A stretch of 64,000 nt of DNA from Glycomyces albidus (GTDB taxonomy: Bacteria; Actinomycetota; Actinomycetes; Mycobacteriales; Micromonosporaceae), in the NCBI RefSeq assembly GCF_009451885.1, contig NZ_WIAO01000002.1, positions 286,009 to 350,008 on the forward strand, read 5' to 3'. The notes under the pieces are model-generated. The model was not told the origin of the DNA. It did no database searches and saw nothing but the letters and a program-made list of their open reading frames with translations. The position numbers and the translations under genes are program-made. Of the stretch, positions 1 to 9,314 are shown piece after piece; position 1 is the stretch's first letter, and each line of letters starts with the position of its first letter.

Positions 1-1448
1 ACTGGGACCCGGTGTCGATCGCGCGCACGTCGCGGCGGCACCGGCTGACCTCGGAGGCGTCCAAGCGCTACGAGCGCGGCGCCGATCCTGCGATCTCGCT
101 GCTCGCCGCCCAGCGCGCCGCGGACCTGCTCGTCGAGTACGGCGGCGGGACGCTCGTCGACGAGGTGGCCGACATCGACCGCCGCACGCCGGCCGAGCCG
201 ATCGCGGTCCCGGTCGACCTGCCCTCGCGGACCGTCGGCGTCGACTACGACCGGGCCACGGTCGTGTCGATGCTCGAAGCCGCCGGGTGCACTGTGGACG
301 GTGAGGGCGACGTGCTGTCGGTGACGCCCGCGTCGTGGCGACCGGACCTGACCGACCCGGCCGACCTGGTCGAGGAGGTCGTGCGGCTGCACGGCTACGC
401 GCACGTCCCGTCCGCGACGCCCCGCGCGATCGCCGGGACGGGCCTGACCGCCGCGCAGCGGCGCCGCCGCCGCGTCGCCCGCGCCTTGGCGGACAACGGG
501 TTCGTCGAGACCTACACGTTCCCGTTCGTCTCCCGCGACCGCGCCGACGAGCTGGGCCTGGACGAGAAGGACCCGCAGCGCGAGGCCGTCGCCGTGCTCA
601 ACCCGCTCGACGACGCCGCGCCGCTGCTGCGCACCACCGTGCTCGCGAGCCTGGTGAACGCCGTCAAGACCAACCTGGCGCGCGGCGCGAGGGACCTCGC
701 GGTCTTCGAGGAGGGCCTGGTCTTCCAGCCCGCCGAGGGCTGGACCGAGCTCGACCTGGTGACGCTGCCGGTGTCCAAGCGCCCCGAGGACGAGGCCATC
801 GCGGCCGCGATCCGGCGCCTGCCGGTGCAGCCGCGCCACGTCGCCGCGGTCCTGTGCGGCCAGGCGGTCCCCGTCGGGGTCGACGAGCCCGGCCGCGCCG
901 TCGACTGGGCCGATGCGGTCGAGGCCGCCGAGATCGTGGCCGAGGCCGCCGGGGTGGAACTCCAAGTCGCCCAAGGGGAGGCCGCGCCGTGGCACCCCGG
1001 CCGCTGCGCCGAGCTGCGTGTGGACGGCGTCGTCGTGGGCCACGCCGGCGAGCTGCACCCGGAGGTGTGCGACCGCCTCGGGCTGCCGCGCCGCACCGCC
1101 GCGATGGAGCTCGACCTGACCGCGTTGCCGCTGCCGGACCTGGCGCCCGCGCCGGTGATCTCGCACTTCCCGGCGACGCTCATCGACGTCGCCGTGGTCG
1201 TGGCCGAGTCCGTCCCGGCCGGGCAGGTCGAGGCCGCGCTCCGCGAAGGCGCGGGGGAGCTGCTCGACTCGCTGCGCCTGTTCGACGTCTACCGCGACCC
1301 GAAGCTCGGCGAAGGCCGGAAGTCGCTGGCGTTCAAGCTCGAGCTGCGCGCGGCCGACCGGACCCTCACCAACGAGGAGGGCGTCGCGGTCCGCGACGCC
1401 GCCGTCGCGGTCGCCGCCGAGCGCTTCGGAGCCGGCCTGCGCGAGTAG
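1..1448 (+). CDS. pheT: phenylalanine--tRNA ligase beta subunit, 3' part (5' end outside window)
   Basis: Partial gene, open from the window edge (reading frame begins at base 3). The first visible residues, WDPVSIARTSRRHRLTSEASKRYERG, split as WDPVSIART and SRRHRLTSEASKRYERG, are the B3/B4 core of bacterial PheT. About 480 residues are present; family members are near 800-830, so roughly 350 N-terminal residues lie upstream. The B5 domain (around residues 70-140 of the visible part), the catalytic-like core and the C-terminal FDX-ACB anticodon-binding domain (last ~95 residues, starting near HFPATLIDVAVVV) are all visible. The protein pairs with PheS, which should lie just upstream, to charge tRNA-Phe in the cytoplasm. 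A strong hairpin follows the stop codon, so transcription of pheST probably ends here. Confidence 0.96.
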   Translation, partial: WDPVSIARTSRRHRLTSEASKRYERGADPAISLLAAQRAADLLVEYGGGTLVDEVADIDRRTPAEPIAVPVDLPSRTVGVDYDRATVVSMLEAAGCTVDGEGDVLSVTPASWRPDLTDPADLVEEVVRLHGYAHVPSATPRAIAGTGLTAAQRRRRRVARALADNGFVETYTFPFVSRDRADELGLDEKDPQREAVAVLNPLDDAAPLLRTTVLASLVNAVKTNLARGARDLAVFEEGLVFQPAEGWTELDLVTLPVSKRPEDEAIAAAIRRLPVQPRHVAAVLCGQAVPVGVDEPGRAVDWADAVEAAEIVAEAAGVELQVAQGEAAPWHPGRCAELRVDGVVVGHAGELHPEVCDRLGLPRRTAAMELDLTALPLPDLAPAPVISHFPATLIDVAVVVAESVPAGQVEAALREGAGELLDSLRLFDVYRDPKLGEGRKSLAFKLELRAADRTLTNEEGVAVRDAAVAVAAERFGAGLRE

Positions 1449-1479
1449 GCCGCGCGAAACAGAACAGTCCGCATGAAAG

Positions 1480-1515
1480 AAGGGCGCGGTATCACCGGAG
1501 TGGTATCGCGCCCTT
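1480..1515 (+). terminator. terminator-like hairpin after pheT
   Basis: A 16-bp stem, AAGGGCGCGGTATCAC paired with GTGGTATCGCGCCCTT (two G-T pairs, otherwise perfect), closes a CGGA loop. It starts 31 bases after the pheT stop. There is no long T run. It separates pheT from the gene at 1601. Confidence 0.75.
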
Positions 1516-1600
1516 ACTGCGTGTCCGGGCCGCCGGTGTTTTCGGGATAAAGCCGGAGCCGCGGCTTGTCGCATGGTCCGCGCCTTTTAAGGTACGTGGT

Positions 1601-3166
1601 GTGAATAACGGGAACCCCTCTCGCGTCGGCAGGCGGCGGAGGCGGACCGGCTCGGAGGGCGGACCGTCCCGAAGCCACCGGGCCGGTGCCCGCGGAGCCG
1701 GATACAGCGGCAAGCGCCGTGCGGCGTCGTCGCTCCCGGTGCCCGAACGACTGCGCGGCCTGCGGTTCACGAAGCTGCACCTCGCCGTCGGCGGCGCGGT
1801 CGCCCTCGTGGTCGCGGTCGGCGTGTCCATCGTCCTCGGCAACCTCCCCGACGGCGGCGGGGCCGCCCAGGACAACGAGGACGCCGCGCTGCTCTACAAC
1901 GACGGCAGCGCCGTCCCCGCCGACTTCGCCGACACCCACCCGACCCTGGCCGAGCGCATCTACACCGAACTCGAGACCCGCTACGGCATGACCGCCGACG
2001 AGCTCTACGACGCGTCGTCCCGCCCCGACGGCTACCGTGTCGTCCTCACCCTCGACAAGGCCCTCCAGGACGCGGCCGAGGAGACCACCGGCGAGGCCGG
2101 CGTCGTCGCGATCGAGCCCGGCACCGGTGCGGTCCTGTGCTACTACGGCGCCGAGACCGCCACCGAGGCCGGCGTCGACCTCGTCAGCGCCGCCGCCCCG
2201 CACCCGCCCTCATCCGTGTTCGACATGATCACCGCCGCCACCGCCCTCGAAGCCGGCGCCTCCATCGAATCCTGGTGGAGCGACGACGACGCCGATGTCA
2301 CCCTCGCCCAGGCCGTCAGCGAGGGCCGCGACGCCGCCATGGACACCGTCGCCGGCGAGTACGGCGCCGAGACCGTCCTCGAGACCGCGAACGGCATGGG
2401 CCTCACCGCGATCGCCGACGCCGAGGGGACCGTCCGCGACCTCGCCTCGGGCGACTACTCCGGGTTCAGCGCCGCCGAGTTCGGCTCCTACCCGGTCCCG
2501 GTCGTCGACATGGCGAGCGTCTACGCGACGATCGCCGCCGGCGGCAAGTACGCCGAGACCCACGTCGTCGGGTCCGTCATCGGCTCGGACGACCAGGAGA
2601 TCGCGGCCGAGCAGGGCGTGCGCACCGAACAGGCCATCGCCGAGACCACCGCCCAGGACCTCCAGTACATCGGCCTCGGCGACAGCGAGGTCATCGAGGA
2701 CCGCGACTTCTTCGGCGTCGCCGCCGACTACCACGGCCAGACCACCGAGTCCTGGTTCGTCGGCGCCATCCCGCAGCTCAGCGTCGCCGCCTGGGCCAAC
2801 GGATCCGCCGCCGACGATGGCGGTATCCCCTTGTGGCGCAACGTCATCGACACGGCCATCGAGACCAACGGGTACGAGGCCGAAGAACTCCCCGGCGCCT
2901 CGGGCGCCGGCGAGGACCTCACCGACGGCATCGCCGACGGCACGCTCGACCCCGACAGCGAGTACTGCCGGGCCAACCCCGACGACGCCGCGTGCAGCGC
3001 CTCGCCCTCGCCGAGCGAGGCCGAGTCCTCCAGCGAGGAGCCCGAGGAGACCAGCGAGGAACCGGAGGAACCGGAACCGACCACTTCTGAGGCCCAGGAG
3101 CCCGAGCCGACCACCTCGGAGCCCGAGGAGACCACCAGCGAGTGCAACTCCTGGCCCTTCTGCTGA
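1601..3166 (+). CDS. membrane-anchored class A PBP-like transpeptidase-fold protein lacking catalytic motifs
   Basis: 521 aa from GTG 1601, chosen because AAGG lies at 1589-1592 and upstream in-frame sequence is only the shadow of pheT. Residues 1-58 are basic and presumably cytoplasmic, one membrane segment spans about 60-82, and the rest is extracytoplasmic. Residues ~130-415 follow the class A penicillin-binding protein transpeptidase layout (YRVVLTLDKALQDAAEE, then GVVAIEPGTGAV, then SWFVGAIPQLSVAAW). The SxxK motif reads S205-V-F-D208, the SxN motif reads GRD, and the KTG motif reads HGQ. There is no glycosyltransferase domain. The last ~60 residues are a Ser/Glu/Pro/Thr tail ending CNSWPFC. 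I infer a non-enzymatic cell-wall protein, perhaps a scaffold or ligand-binding protein. A decaying gene is less likely because the frame is open and the codon bias is normal. Confidence 0.8.
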   Translation: MNNGNPSRVGRRRRRTGSEGGPSRSHRAGARGAGYSGKRRAASSLPVPERLRGLRFTKLHLAVGGAVALVVAVGVSIVLGNLPDGGGAAQDNEDAALLYNDGSAVPADFADTHPTLAERIYTELETRYGMTADELYDASSRPDGYRVVLTLDKALQDAAEETTGEAGVVAIEPGTGAVLCYYGAETATEAGVDLVSAAAPHPPSSVFDMITAATALEAGASIESWWSDDDADVTLAQAVSEGRDAAMDTVAGEYGAETVLETANGMGLTAIADAEGTVRDLASGDYSGFSAAEFGSYPVPVVDMASVYATIAAGGKYAETHVVGSVIGSDDQEIAAEQGVRTEQAIAETTAQDLQYIGLGDSEVIEDRDFFGVAADYHGQTTESWFVGAIPQLSVAAWANGSAADDGGIPLWRNVIDTAIETNGYEAEELPGASGAGEDLTDGIADGTLDPDSEYCRANPDDAACSASPSPSEAESSSEEPEETSEEPEEPEPTTSEAQEPEPTTSEPEETTSECNSWPFC

Positions 3167-3191
3167 GCCCCCGGCGGGCGCCTCGACTACC

Positions 3192-3905
3192 ATGCAGCCC
3201 ATGACTCCCAACGGCTTCCCGAAGTCCCGCCTGGTACTCGTCCTGGCGGTCCTGGTCCCGCTGGGGGTCCTCGGGGACGCGCTCTGGGTGCGCCTCGCCG
3301 GAGACGACGGCCCGCCCTGGCACGGGCTCGACGAGTGGTGGAACGGCCTCGTCGGCGGCCCCGCCGACGGCGTGCGCTGGCAGCTCGCGCAGCTCCTCAA
3401 CCGCCTCGGCGGCGAACCCGGGCTCGCGCTCCTCGCCATCGCCGTGGTCGCCCTGCTCCTGATGCGGCGCTGGCGTTCGGCCGTGTTCGCGTGTGCGACC
3501 GTCGCCGCCACCTCGATCGCGATCGACCTCATCAAACGCGTCGGGGAGCGGCCGCGGCCGGCGGACGTCATGATCGAGACGGGCCCGTGGGCGTTCCCCT
3601 CCGGGCACGCCGCCCGCATGGCCGCGTTCGTCATGATCGTCGCGGTCGTCTGGATCCCGGCCCGGCACCTGCGGAACTGGTGGCCGGTAGCGGTGTTCCT
3701 CACCGTCCTGATGATGGGCGCCCGCACCTGGCAGCACGCCCACTGGCTCACGGACACGATCGGCGGCGCCGCCGTCGGCTGGGCCGTCACCGTGCTCGTC
3801 TGGCGCGCGTGCGCGCCGCTGCTCGACCGCGAGCGGACCGACCGCGAGGCCGCCGACGCCCCCGTGCTCGCGGAACCCGCGGCGGGCGACGAGCACTTAA
3901 GCTGA
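3192..3905 (+). CDS. PAP2-family phosphatase, integral membrane
   Basis: 237 aa. The three PAP2 signature blocks are present: KRVGERPRP starting at Lys115, FPSGHA with His139, and ARTWQHAHWLTD containing the His/Asp pair of the third block (the usual leading Ser is Ala). Five to six membrane segments surround them. Family members remove phosphate from lipid phosphates such as undecaprenyl diphosphate or phosphatidate at the outer membrane face; the true substrate cannot be told from sequence. ATG 3201, three codons later, is an alternative start; neither has a clear ribosome-binding site. The gene begins 25 bases after the PBP-like gene and may be cotranscribed with it, which would suit a role in cell-wall lipid recycling. 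Confidence 0.88.
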   Translation: MQPMTPNGFPKSRLVLVLAVLVPLGVLGDALWVRLAGDDGPPWHGLDEWWNGLVGGPADGVRWQLAQLLNRLGGEPGLALLAIAVVALLLMRRWRSAVFACATVAATSIAIDLIKRVGERPRPADVMIETGPWAFPSGHAARMAAFVMIVAVVWIPARHLRNWWPVAVFLTVLMMGARTWQHAHWLTDTIGGAAVGWAVTVLVWRACAPLLDRERTDREAADAPVLAEPAAGDEHLS

Positions 3906-3934
3906 GGTGACCAGGAACGACCGAGAGGTGCCCG

Positions 3935-4372
3935 ATGTCAACGCCCGACCCCGCCAACCCCGAGCAGCAGCCGCCCCCGCCGCAGTACTACGGCCAGCCG
4001 CCCTACGCCCCGTACGGGGCCTACCCGCCGCCGTACGGCTACCCGTACCCGCCGCCGAAGCCGGTCAACGGGATGGCGATCACCGCGATGATCCTCGGCA
4101 TCGTCGGCGCCTGCAACCCGATCGGCGTCCTCGGCCTCATCTTCGGGCTGATCGCCAAGCGCCAGATGGCCGAAAGGAACGAAGGCGGCGACGGCTTCGC
4201 CACCGCCGGGATCGTTCTCGGCTGGATCGGGGTCGCCTCGATCGTGTTCTGGATCGGCTACGTCCTGTTCTTCGCCACCGTCTTCGGCACCGCCTTCGAG
4301 CAGCTCGAAGACCTGCCGACCGACGACCCGACCTGGGACTACAGCGTCCTCACGCCGGCCGGGGTCGCCTGA
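3935..4372 (+). CDS. DUF4190-type small membrane protein with Pro/Tyr-rich N-terminus
   Basis: 145 aa. Residues 1-45 are rich in Pro, Tyr and Gln (repeated PPYG/PYPPP units), a cytoplasmic low-complexity tail common in actinobacterial membrane proteins. Residues ~46-125 hold two hydrophobic blocks, beginning NGMAITAMILGIVGACNPIG and the later GFATAGIVLGWIGVASIVFW, which match the DUF4190 pattern. A GAGAGG-like site precedes ATG 3935. No function is known for the family. It lies 29 bases after the PAP2 gene, and its 3' end overlaps the convergent gene at 4350 by 23 bases. Confidence 0.82.
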   Translation: MSTPDPANPEQQPPPPQYYGQPPYAPYGAYPPPYGYPYPPPKPVNGMAITAMILGIVGACNPIGVLGLIFGLIAKRQMAERNEGGDGFATAGIVLGWIGVASIVFWIGYVLFFATVFGTAFEQLEDLPTDDPTWDYSVLTPAGVA

Positions 4373-4760
4373 CGTACGTCGTCACCGCCGTGTTCGCCGC
4401 CGCGAGCACCGCGAACGCGATCGCCGCGGCCGACAGGCCCAGGCCCCACAGGGCGGCCGCGCCGGCCCCGAACGCGAGCGCCTTCACCGCCACGGTCCCG
4501 GCCGCCGGCAGCGGCACCCGGGCCTTCGGGGACGCGAACGCCCCCCACAGCACCACCAGCGCCCCGACGGCGGCGACCGCGATCAGCAGCCGCGTCCACA
4601 GGGCGTCGTCCAGTGCGAGGGCCCACCAGGCGACGAACACGAGCATGGCCAGTTCGAGCGCGAACGCGAGGAACGCGTTGCACATCACGAGATTGCGCAG
4701 CACCCCGCTGTACCGGTCCCATTCGGGACGGGGCGCCTGAGGAGGATTCGGTTGGGTCAC
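4350..4760 (-). CDS. small membrane protein, DUF2568/YrdB-like
   Basis: 136 aa from GTG 4760, the first plausible start before NLVMCNAFLAFALELAMLVF. Four hydrophobic segments (about residues 22-45, 50-70, 82-102 and 107-127) fill almost the whole protein. The arrangement of an early Asn/Glu-containing helix followed by a WG-A-F-P-loop motif (LWGAFASPKARVPLP) resembles the YrdB/DUF2568 family, whose function is unknown. No clear ribosome-binding site is visible, so the start is approximate. It is convergent with 3935-4372 and divergent from the kinase gene at 4876. Confidence 0.75.
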   Translation of the reverse strand: MTQPNPPQAPRPEWDRYSGVLRNLVMCNAFLAFALELAMLVFVAWWALALDDALWTRLLIAVAAVGALVVLWGAFASPKARVPLPAAGTVAVKALAFGAGAAALWGLGLSAAAIAFAVLAAANTAVTTYVRRPRPA

Positions 4761-4875
4761 CCGAACATGATGAACCGTGCGGGTCTCGCGGGGTGCGTTG
4801 GGTGCGACCAAAGTCGGAGGCCGGTTCCCCTCCCGGACTGAGGCCGCGGGCACGCGGACGTGATGGGATGGGGGC

Positions 4876-6132
4876 ATGACCAGTCCGCCCGGCCTCCTCG
4901 CTCGCGTTCGCAGAGGCGACCTCATCGCCGCCGTGCTCCTGTTCCCGGCCGGGTCGCTCCTGATCGGACTGGGCAACATCGAGCAGTACATGCCCGAGGT
5001 GCCGCTGGCCGTGCGGTTCATCCCGCTCGCGCTGGTCTGCCTCGGCGTGGTCGTTCGGCGGGCCGCCCCCGCCTGGTGCCTCGCCGTCGGCACGGTCGGC
5101 TTCGGCATCGAGATCGGCATCGGCCTCACCCTCGCCACGGTCTGCGTCTACACCGACAACCTCTACGCGTACGCGCGCTACGGCCCTCCCCGCAAGGTCC
5201 GCGTGCTCCTGCCCACCGTCGCCGCCGGGGTCCTGGTGCTCAGCGCGCTCACGATCCTCGACGGCGGCGACGCGGGCGAGGTCGTCTCGGTCGTCGCGAT
5301 CGGCGCGGTGGTCCTGCTCTCGCCGATCGCCACCGGCGTCATCGTGCGCCAGGCCCACGACCGCGCCGAGCTCGAACGCGAGCGCGCCGAGCAGACGGCG
5401 CGCCTCGCCGACGTGCGCCGCCGCGAAGCGGTCCTGCGCGAGCGCACCCTCATGGCCCGCGAACTGCACGACACGGTCGCCAACTTCCTGTCGGCGATCG
5501 CCTTGCAGTCCACGGCGCTCCAGTCCCGCAAGGACCTCGAATCCGACGCCGTGCGCGGCTCCATCGACGCGATCCGCGCCTCCAGTGTCGACGGTCTCGC
5601 CGAGCTGCGCCGCATCATCGGCATCCTCCGTGCCGGCGACGAAGGGGAGGAGCTGGCCTCCTACCGGATCGACCAGATCCCCGAACTCGCCGAGCGGATG
5701 CGCGCGGTCGGCCTCAAGGTCGACTTCCACGTCGAGGGCCCGCCGCGCGACCTGCCGGGCGAAGTCGAGCTGACCGCCTACCGGGTCGTCCAGGAGGCGC
5801 TCACGAACGCCCTCAAGCACGGCCGCGACGCGGAGGCGACCGTGCGGTTCGTGCCCGGCGCGCTCGTCGTCTCCGTCGTGAACGCCTTGGGGGACAATGA
5901 GACGCCTGTTCCGGGAGCCGGCGCCGGCCTGGTCGGGATGACCGAGCGGGTCCGCCTCCTGGGCGGTAAGGTGCACGCCGGACCGGAAGGCGAACACTGG
6001 ACGGTCCGCGCCGAGATCCCCACGGGAGGCGACCACCGGTCCGCTCCCGGCTCGATCGGGACCGCCGATGACGCGGACGTGCCGCCGCGCCGGACCGGCT
6101 CGCCGAGCCCGCCTCGCTCGGAGCAGGAGTGA
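4876..6132 (+). CDS. NarL-type sensor histidine kinase
   Basis: 418 aa. Four to five membrane segments fill residues ~10-165, followed by a short coiled coil rich in Glu/Arg. The HisKA_3 dimerisation box follows with phospho-acceptor His198 in MARELHDTVANFLSAIALQ. The ATPase domain contains the N-box VVQEALTNALKHG and the G-box GAGLVGMTERVRLLGG. The C-terminal ~40 residues are Pro/Arg-rich and variable. There is no obvious sensing domain outside the membrane, so a membrane or intramembrane cue is likely. The cognate response regulator starts 94 bases downstream at 6227. Confidence 0.92.
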   Translation: MTSPPGLLARVRRGDLIAAVLLFPAGSLLIGLGNIEQYMPEVPLAVRFIPLALVCLGVVVRRAAPAWCLAVGTVGFGIEIGIGLTLATVCVYTDNLYAYARYGPPRKVRVLLPTVAAGVLVLSALTILDGGDAGEVVSVVAIGAVVLLSPIATGVIVRQAHDRAELERERAEQTARLADVRRREAVLRERTLMARELHDTVANFLSAIALQSTALQSRKDLESDAVRGSIDAIRASSVDGLAELRRIIGILRAGDEGEELASYRIDQIPELAERMRAVGLKVDFHVEGPPRDLPGEVELTAYRVVQEALTNALKHGRDAEATVRFVPGALVVSVVNALGDNETPVPGAGAGLVGMTERVRLLGGKVHAGPEGEHWTVRAEIPTGGDHRSAPGSIGTADDADVPPRRTGSPSPPRSEQE

Positions 6133-6226
6133 ACGCCGATGCGCCCGGAGCCCGCCGCAACCCGGCGCCGCTCCGGAGCGCAAGCCACCGCCCACCCGCC
6201 TTTCTGTCGAACCGGAGTGAACACGA

Positions 6227-6868
6227 ATGACCAGGGTCCTGCTGGCCGACGACCACGCGGCCGTCCGCGCCGGGCTGCGGATGCTGCTCGACAGCGCCGA
6301 CGACATCGAGGTGGTCGGCGAGGCCGCCGACGGGGTCGAGGCGGTCGCGCTGGCGCACGAGCTGCGGCCCGACGTCGTCGTCATGGACATCCGGATGCCC
6401 CGCAAGGACGGCATCGCCGCCGCGGCCGAGCTCCGCGGCACCGCCGACGTCCTCGTCCTCACCTCGTACGGCGACGACGCGAACGTCTTCGACGCCCTCC
6501 GCGCCGGCGCGAGCGGGTTCCTGCTCAAGGACGCCGACGCCGAGACCCTCGTGGAGGCCGTGCGCACCATCGCCCGCGGCGACGGCCTGATCTCGCCCGC
6601 GGTCACGCGCGGCCTCATCGCCGAGTTCGCGCGCTCGCGGCCGGCCTACGCCCCGATCGAGGTCGACGGCGCCGGACTCGCGGCCCTCACCCCGCGCGAG
6701 ACCGAAGTGCTCTCGCTCATAGGTGAAGGCATGTCGAATGCCGAGATCGGCGCTGAACTCGGCATGGCCGAGGCTACGGTGAAATCGCACGTCACGCGCG
6801 TGCTCGCGAAGCTCGGCCTGACCAGTCGCGTCCAGGCCGCCATCTTCGCCCGCGAACAGGCCCGCTAG
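6227..6868 (+). CDS. NarL/FixJ-family response regulator
   Basis: 213 aa. The receiver domain has the acidic pair D8-D9, the phospho-acceptor Asp54 in VVVMDIRMP and a conserved Lys in FLLKDADAETL. The LuxR-type helix-turn-helix covers residues ~148-205 (LTPRETEVLSLIGEGMSNAEIG, with the recognition helix near EATVKSHVTRVLAKL). It should be phosphorylated by the kinase at 4876-6132 and act as a transcription factor. Its targets are not evident from the window. The 285 bases after it, 6869-7153, contain no gene and end in the arginine operon promoter. Confidence 0.94.
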   Translation: MTRVLLADDHAAVRAGLRMLLDSADDIEVVGEAADGVEAVALAHELRPDVVVMDIRMPRKDGIAAAAELRGTADVLVLTSYGDDANVFDALRAGASGFLLKDADAETLVEAVRTIARGDGLISPAVTRGLIAEFARSRPAYAPIEVDGAGLAALTPRETEVLSLIGEGMSNAEIGAELGMAEATVKSHVTRVLAKLGLTSRVQAAIFAREQAR

Positions 6869-7100
6869 GGGAGGGGCCTCGCGTCCGCGTCCAGGAACGA
6901 TGAACACGACGCGGGGCGTGACTTCCCGGGTCAGCGGTCGCGCGTCGCGTGGGAACAGACCGGTTGCGGGAGGAGCCGCGGCGGTCGTCGGTCGCCCGCG
7001 AACAGGCTGGGCCGGCCGGCCGCGCCACCGCACTCTGCGCGCGTCCCGCGAATCGCGGCGACGGTCACATCCCACTCACCGGAATATCCGCTTCGCGGTC

Positions 7101-7140
7101 TCATTGAATGCTGATACAGTTCTCTGCATAGTCATTCAAG
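7101..7140 (+). promoter_or_regulatory. arg operon promoter with tandem ArgR-type boxes
   Basis: -35 TTGAAT at 7104-7109 and -10 CATAGT at 7127-7132 are 17 bases apart. Two ARG-box-like sequences overlap them: TTGAATGCTGATACA at 7104-7118 and TGCATAGTCATTCA at 7125-7138, about two helical turns apart. Their GAAT/GCAT and ATTCA half-sites resemble the known ArgR operator (TNTGAATWWWWATTCANW). The operon's own repressor gene is at 12369. Binding here would block RNA polymerase when arginine is plentiful. Confidence 0.7.
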
Positions 7141-7153
7141 ACGGAGGTTTCCA

Positions 7154-8167
7154 GTGACGTTCAAGGTCGCCGTGGCGGGAGCCAGCGGTTACGCGGGAGG
7201 CGAGGTGCTCCGGCTGCTGGCCGACCACCCGCAGCTCGACGTCGTCGCCGCGGGCGCGCACAGCAACGCCGGTGAGTACATCACCGCGGTCCACCCCCAC
7301 CTGTCCGCGTACGGCGACCGACGCTTCACCCCGACCACCCCGGACGCCTTCGACGGCGCCGACCTGGTCGTCATGACCCTCCCGCACGGCCAGTCCGCCG
7401 CGCTCGCCGCGCAGCTCCCCGCCGGGCAGAAGATCGTCGACCTCGGCGCCGACCACCGGCTCGAAGACGCCGCGGCCTGGGAGTCCTACTACTCCGGCCC
7501 GCACGCCGGCGCCTGGACCTACGGCCTCCCCGAGCTCCCCGGCCAGCGCGAGCGCATCGCCGCCGCCGACCGGGTCGCCGCGACCGGCTGCTACGCCGTC
7601 GCCACGATCCTCGCGCTGCGCCCGCTCCTGGACGCCGGGATCGCCTCGCCCGAGGACGTCGTCGTCGTGGCCGCCTCCGGCACCTCCGGCGCCGGCAACG
7701 CCCCGAAGAAGCACCTCCTCGCCTCCGAGGTCATGGGCGCGATCAGCGCCTACAAGGTCGGCGCCCACCAGCACGTCCCCGAGATCAAGCAGGCCACCGG
7801 CGCCGCGTCGCTGTCGATGACCCCGCTGCTCGCCCCGATGCCCCGCGGCATCCTCTCGACGGTGACCGCCAAGGCCGCCGCCGAGACCGCCGCGGAGGAC
7901 GTGCGGGCCGCGCTGGCGAAGGCGTACGACGGCGAGCACTTCGTGCACGTCCTGCGCGGGGGCCAGTGGCCGACCACGGCCGCCGTCTACGGCACCAACG
8001 CCGTGCAGCTCCAGGGCACGGTCGACAAGGACTCGGGCCGGATCATCGTCACCGCCGCGATCGACAACCTCGGCAAGGGCGCGGCCGCGCAGGTCGTGCA
8101 GTGCGCGAACCTCATGCTCGGCCTCCCCGAGGCCGCGGGCCTCACCGTGAACGGGGTGGCGCCGTGA
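7154..8167 (+). CDS. argC: N-acetyl-gamma-glutamyl-phosphate reductase
   Basis: 337 aa from GTG 7154 with GGAGG at 7142-7146. It reduces N-acetylglutamyl 5-phosphate to the semialdehyde with NADPH, the third step of arginine synthesis. The N-terminal Rossmann motif is [13 protein letters not shown], and the catalytic cysteine is Cys146 in [15 protein letters not shown]. The dimerisation part includes [13 protein letters not shown] and HQHVPEI. Length is normal for the family. It is the first gene of the arg operon and overlaps argJ by four bases (GTGA). Confidence 0.98.
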   Translation: MTFKVAVAGASGYAGGEVLRLLADHPQLDVVAAGAHSNAGEYITAVHPHLSAYGDRRFTPTTPDAFDGADLVVMTLPHGQSAALAAQLPAGQKIVDLGADHRLEDAAAWESYYSGPHAGAWTYGLPELPGQRERIAAADRVAATGCYAVATILALRPLLDAGIASPEDVVVVAASGTSGAGNAPKKHLLASEVMGAISAYKVGAHQHVPEIKQATGAASLSMTPLLAPMPRGILSTVTAKAAAETAAEDVRAALAKAYDGEHFVHVLRGGQWPTTAAVYGTNAVQLQGTVDKDSGRIIVTAAIDNLGKGAAAQVVQCANLMLGLPEAAGLTVNGVAP

Positions 8168-9314
8168 CCGTGACGTCCCCCAAGGGCTTCCGGGCCTCCG
8201 GCGTGACCGCCGGCCTCAAGCCCTCCGGCAAACCCGACATGGCCCTGGTCGTCAACGACGGCCCGCTCCAGGTCGCCGCGGGCCGGTTCACCGGCAACCG
8301 CGTCAAGGCCGCCCCGGTCAAATGGTCCCAGCAGGTCCTGACCACGGGCGCGCTGAAGGCCGTCATCCTCAACTCCGGCGGCGCGAACGCCTGCACCGGC
8401 CCGGAGGGCTTCCAGGACACGCACGCCACCGCAGAGAAGACCGCCGAGGTTCTCGGCTGCGGCGCGGTCGAGGTCGCGGTCTGCTCGACCGGGCTCATCG
8501 GCGAGCGGCTCCCGATGGACAAGCTCCTGCCGGGCGTCGAGGCCGCCGCGAAGGCCCTCGCCGCGGACGGCGGCGAGCAGGCCGCCACCGCGATCATGAC
8601 CACCGACACCGTCGCCAAGAACGCCGCGATCACCAGCCCCGCGGGCTGGACCGTCGGCGGCATCGCGAAGGGCGCGGGGATGCTCGCGCCCGGCCTGGCG
8701 ACGATGCTGGTCGTCCTCACCACCGACGCGGTCGTCGGGCAGCCGCTCGCGGACGCCGCGCTCGGCACCGCCTGCCGGTACTCGCTCGACCGGCTCGACT
8801 CCGACGGCTCGATGTCGACCAACGACACCGTGCTCCTGCTCGCCTCGGGCGCCTCCGGCGTCGAGGCCGCGGCCGACGAGTTCATCGCCGCGCTCACCGA
8901 CCTGTGCAAGGACCTCGCGCACCAGCTCCTGTCGGACGCCGAAGGCTCCACGAAGGACGTCGCGATCACCGTCTCGGGCGCGGCGAGCGAGGACGACGCG
9001 GTCGAGGTCGCCCGGATCGTCGCCCGCGACAGCCTCGTCAAGACCGCGCTGTTCGGCTCCGACCCGAACTGGGGCCGCATCCTCGCCGCCGTCGGCACCG
9101 CGAAGGCGCCGTTCGACGCCGACGCGGTCGACGTCGCCGTCAACGGCGTGTGGATCTGCAAGGCCGGCGCCGCCGGCGAGCCGCGCGACCTCGTGGACCT
9201 CAAGGGCCGCGACGTCGCGATCGACATCGAGCTCCACCACGGTGCCGCCTCGGCCACGATCTGGACCAACGACCTGTCCCACGACTACGTCCACGAGAAC
9301 TCGGCGTACAGCAC

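Noticed and set aside
335..1600. Upstream extension of the PBP-like frame to 335
   Set aside because: The extra ~420 codons overlap pheT in another frame, are Arg/Pro/Ala-rich and cross a terminator hairpin. GTG 1601 with a ribosome-binding site is the credible start.
4339..6618. 759-codon open frame on the minus strand across the kinase and regulator genes
   Set aside because: It is antisense to two well-supported genes, its composition is Arg/Asp/Gly-rich, and it has no recognisable domain. Long antisense frames are expected at this GC content.
6869..7100. Short frames between the first response regulator and argC
   Set aside because: No ribosome-binding site, homology or codon bias; the stretch only leads into the arg promoter.
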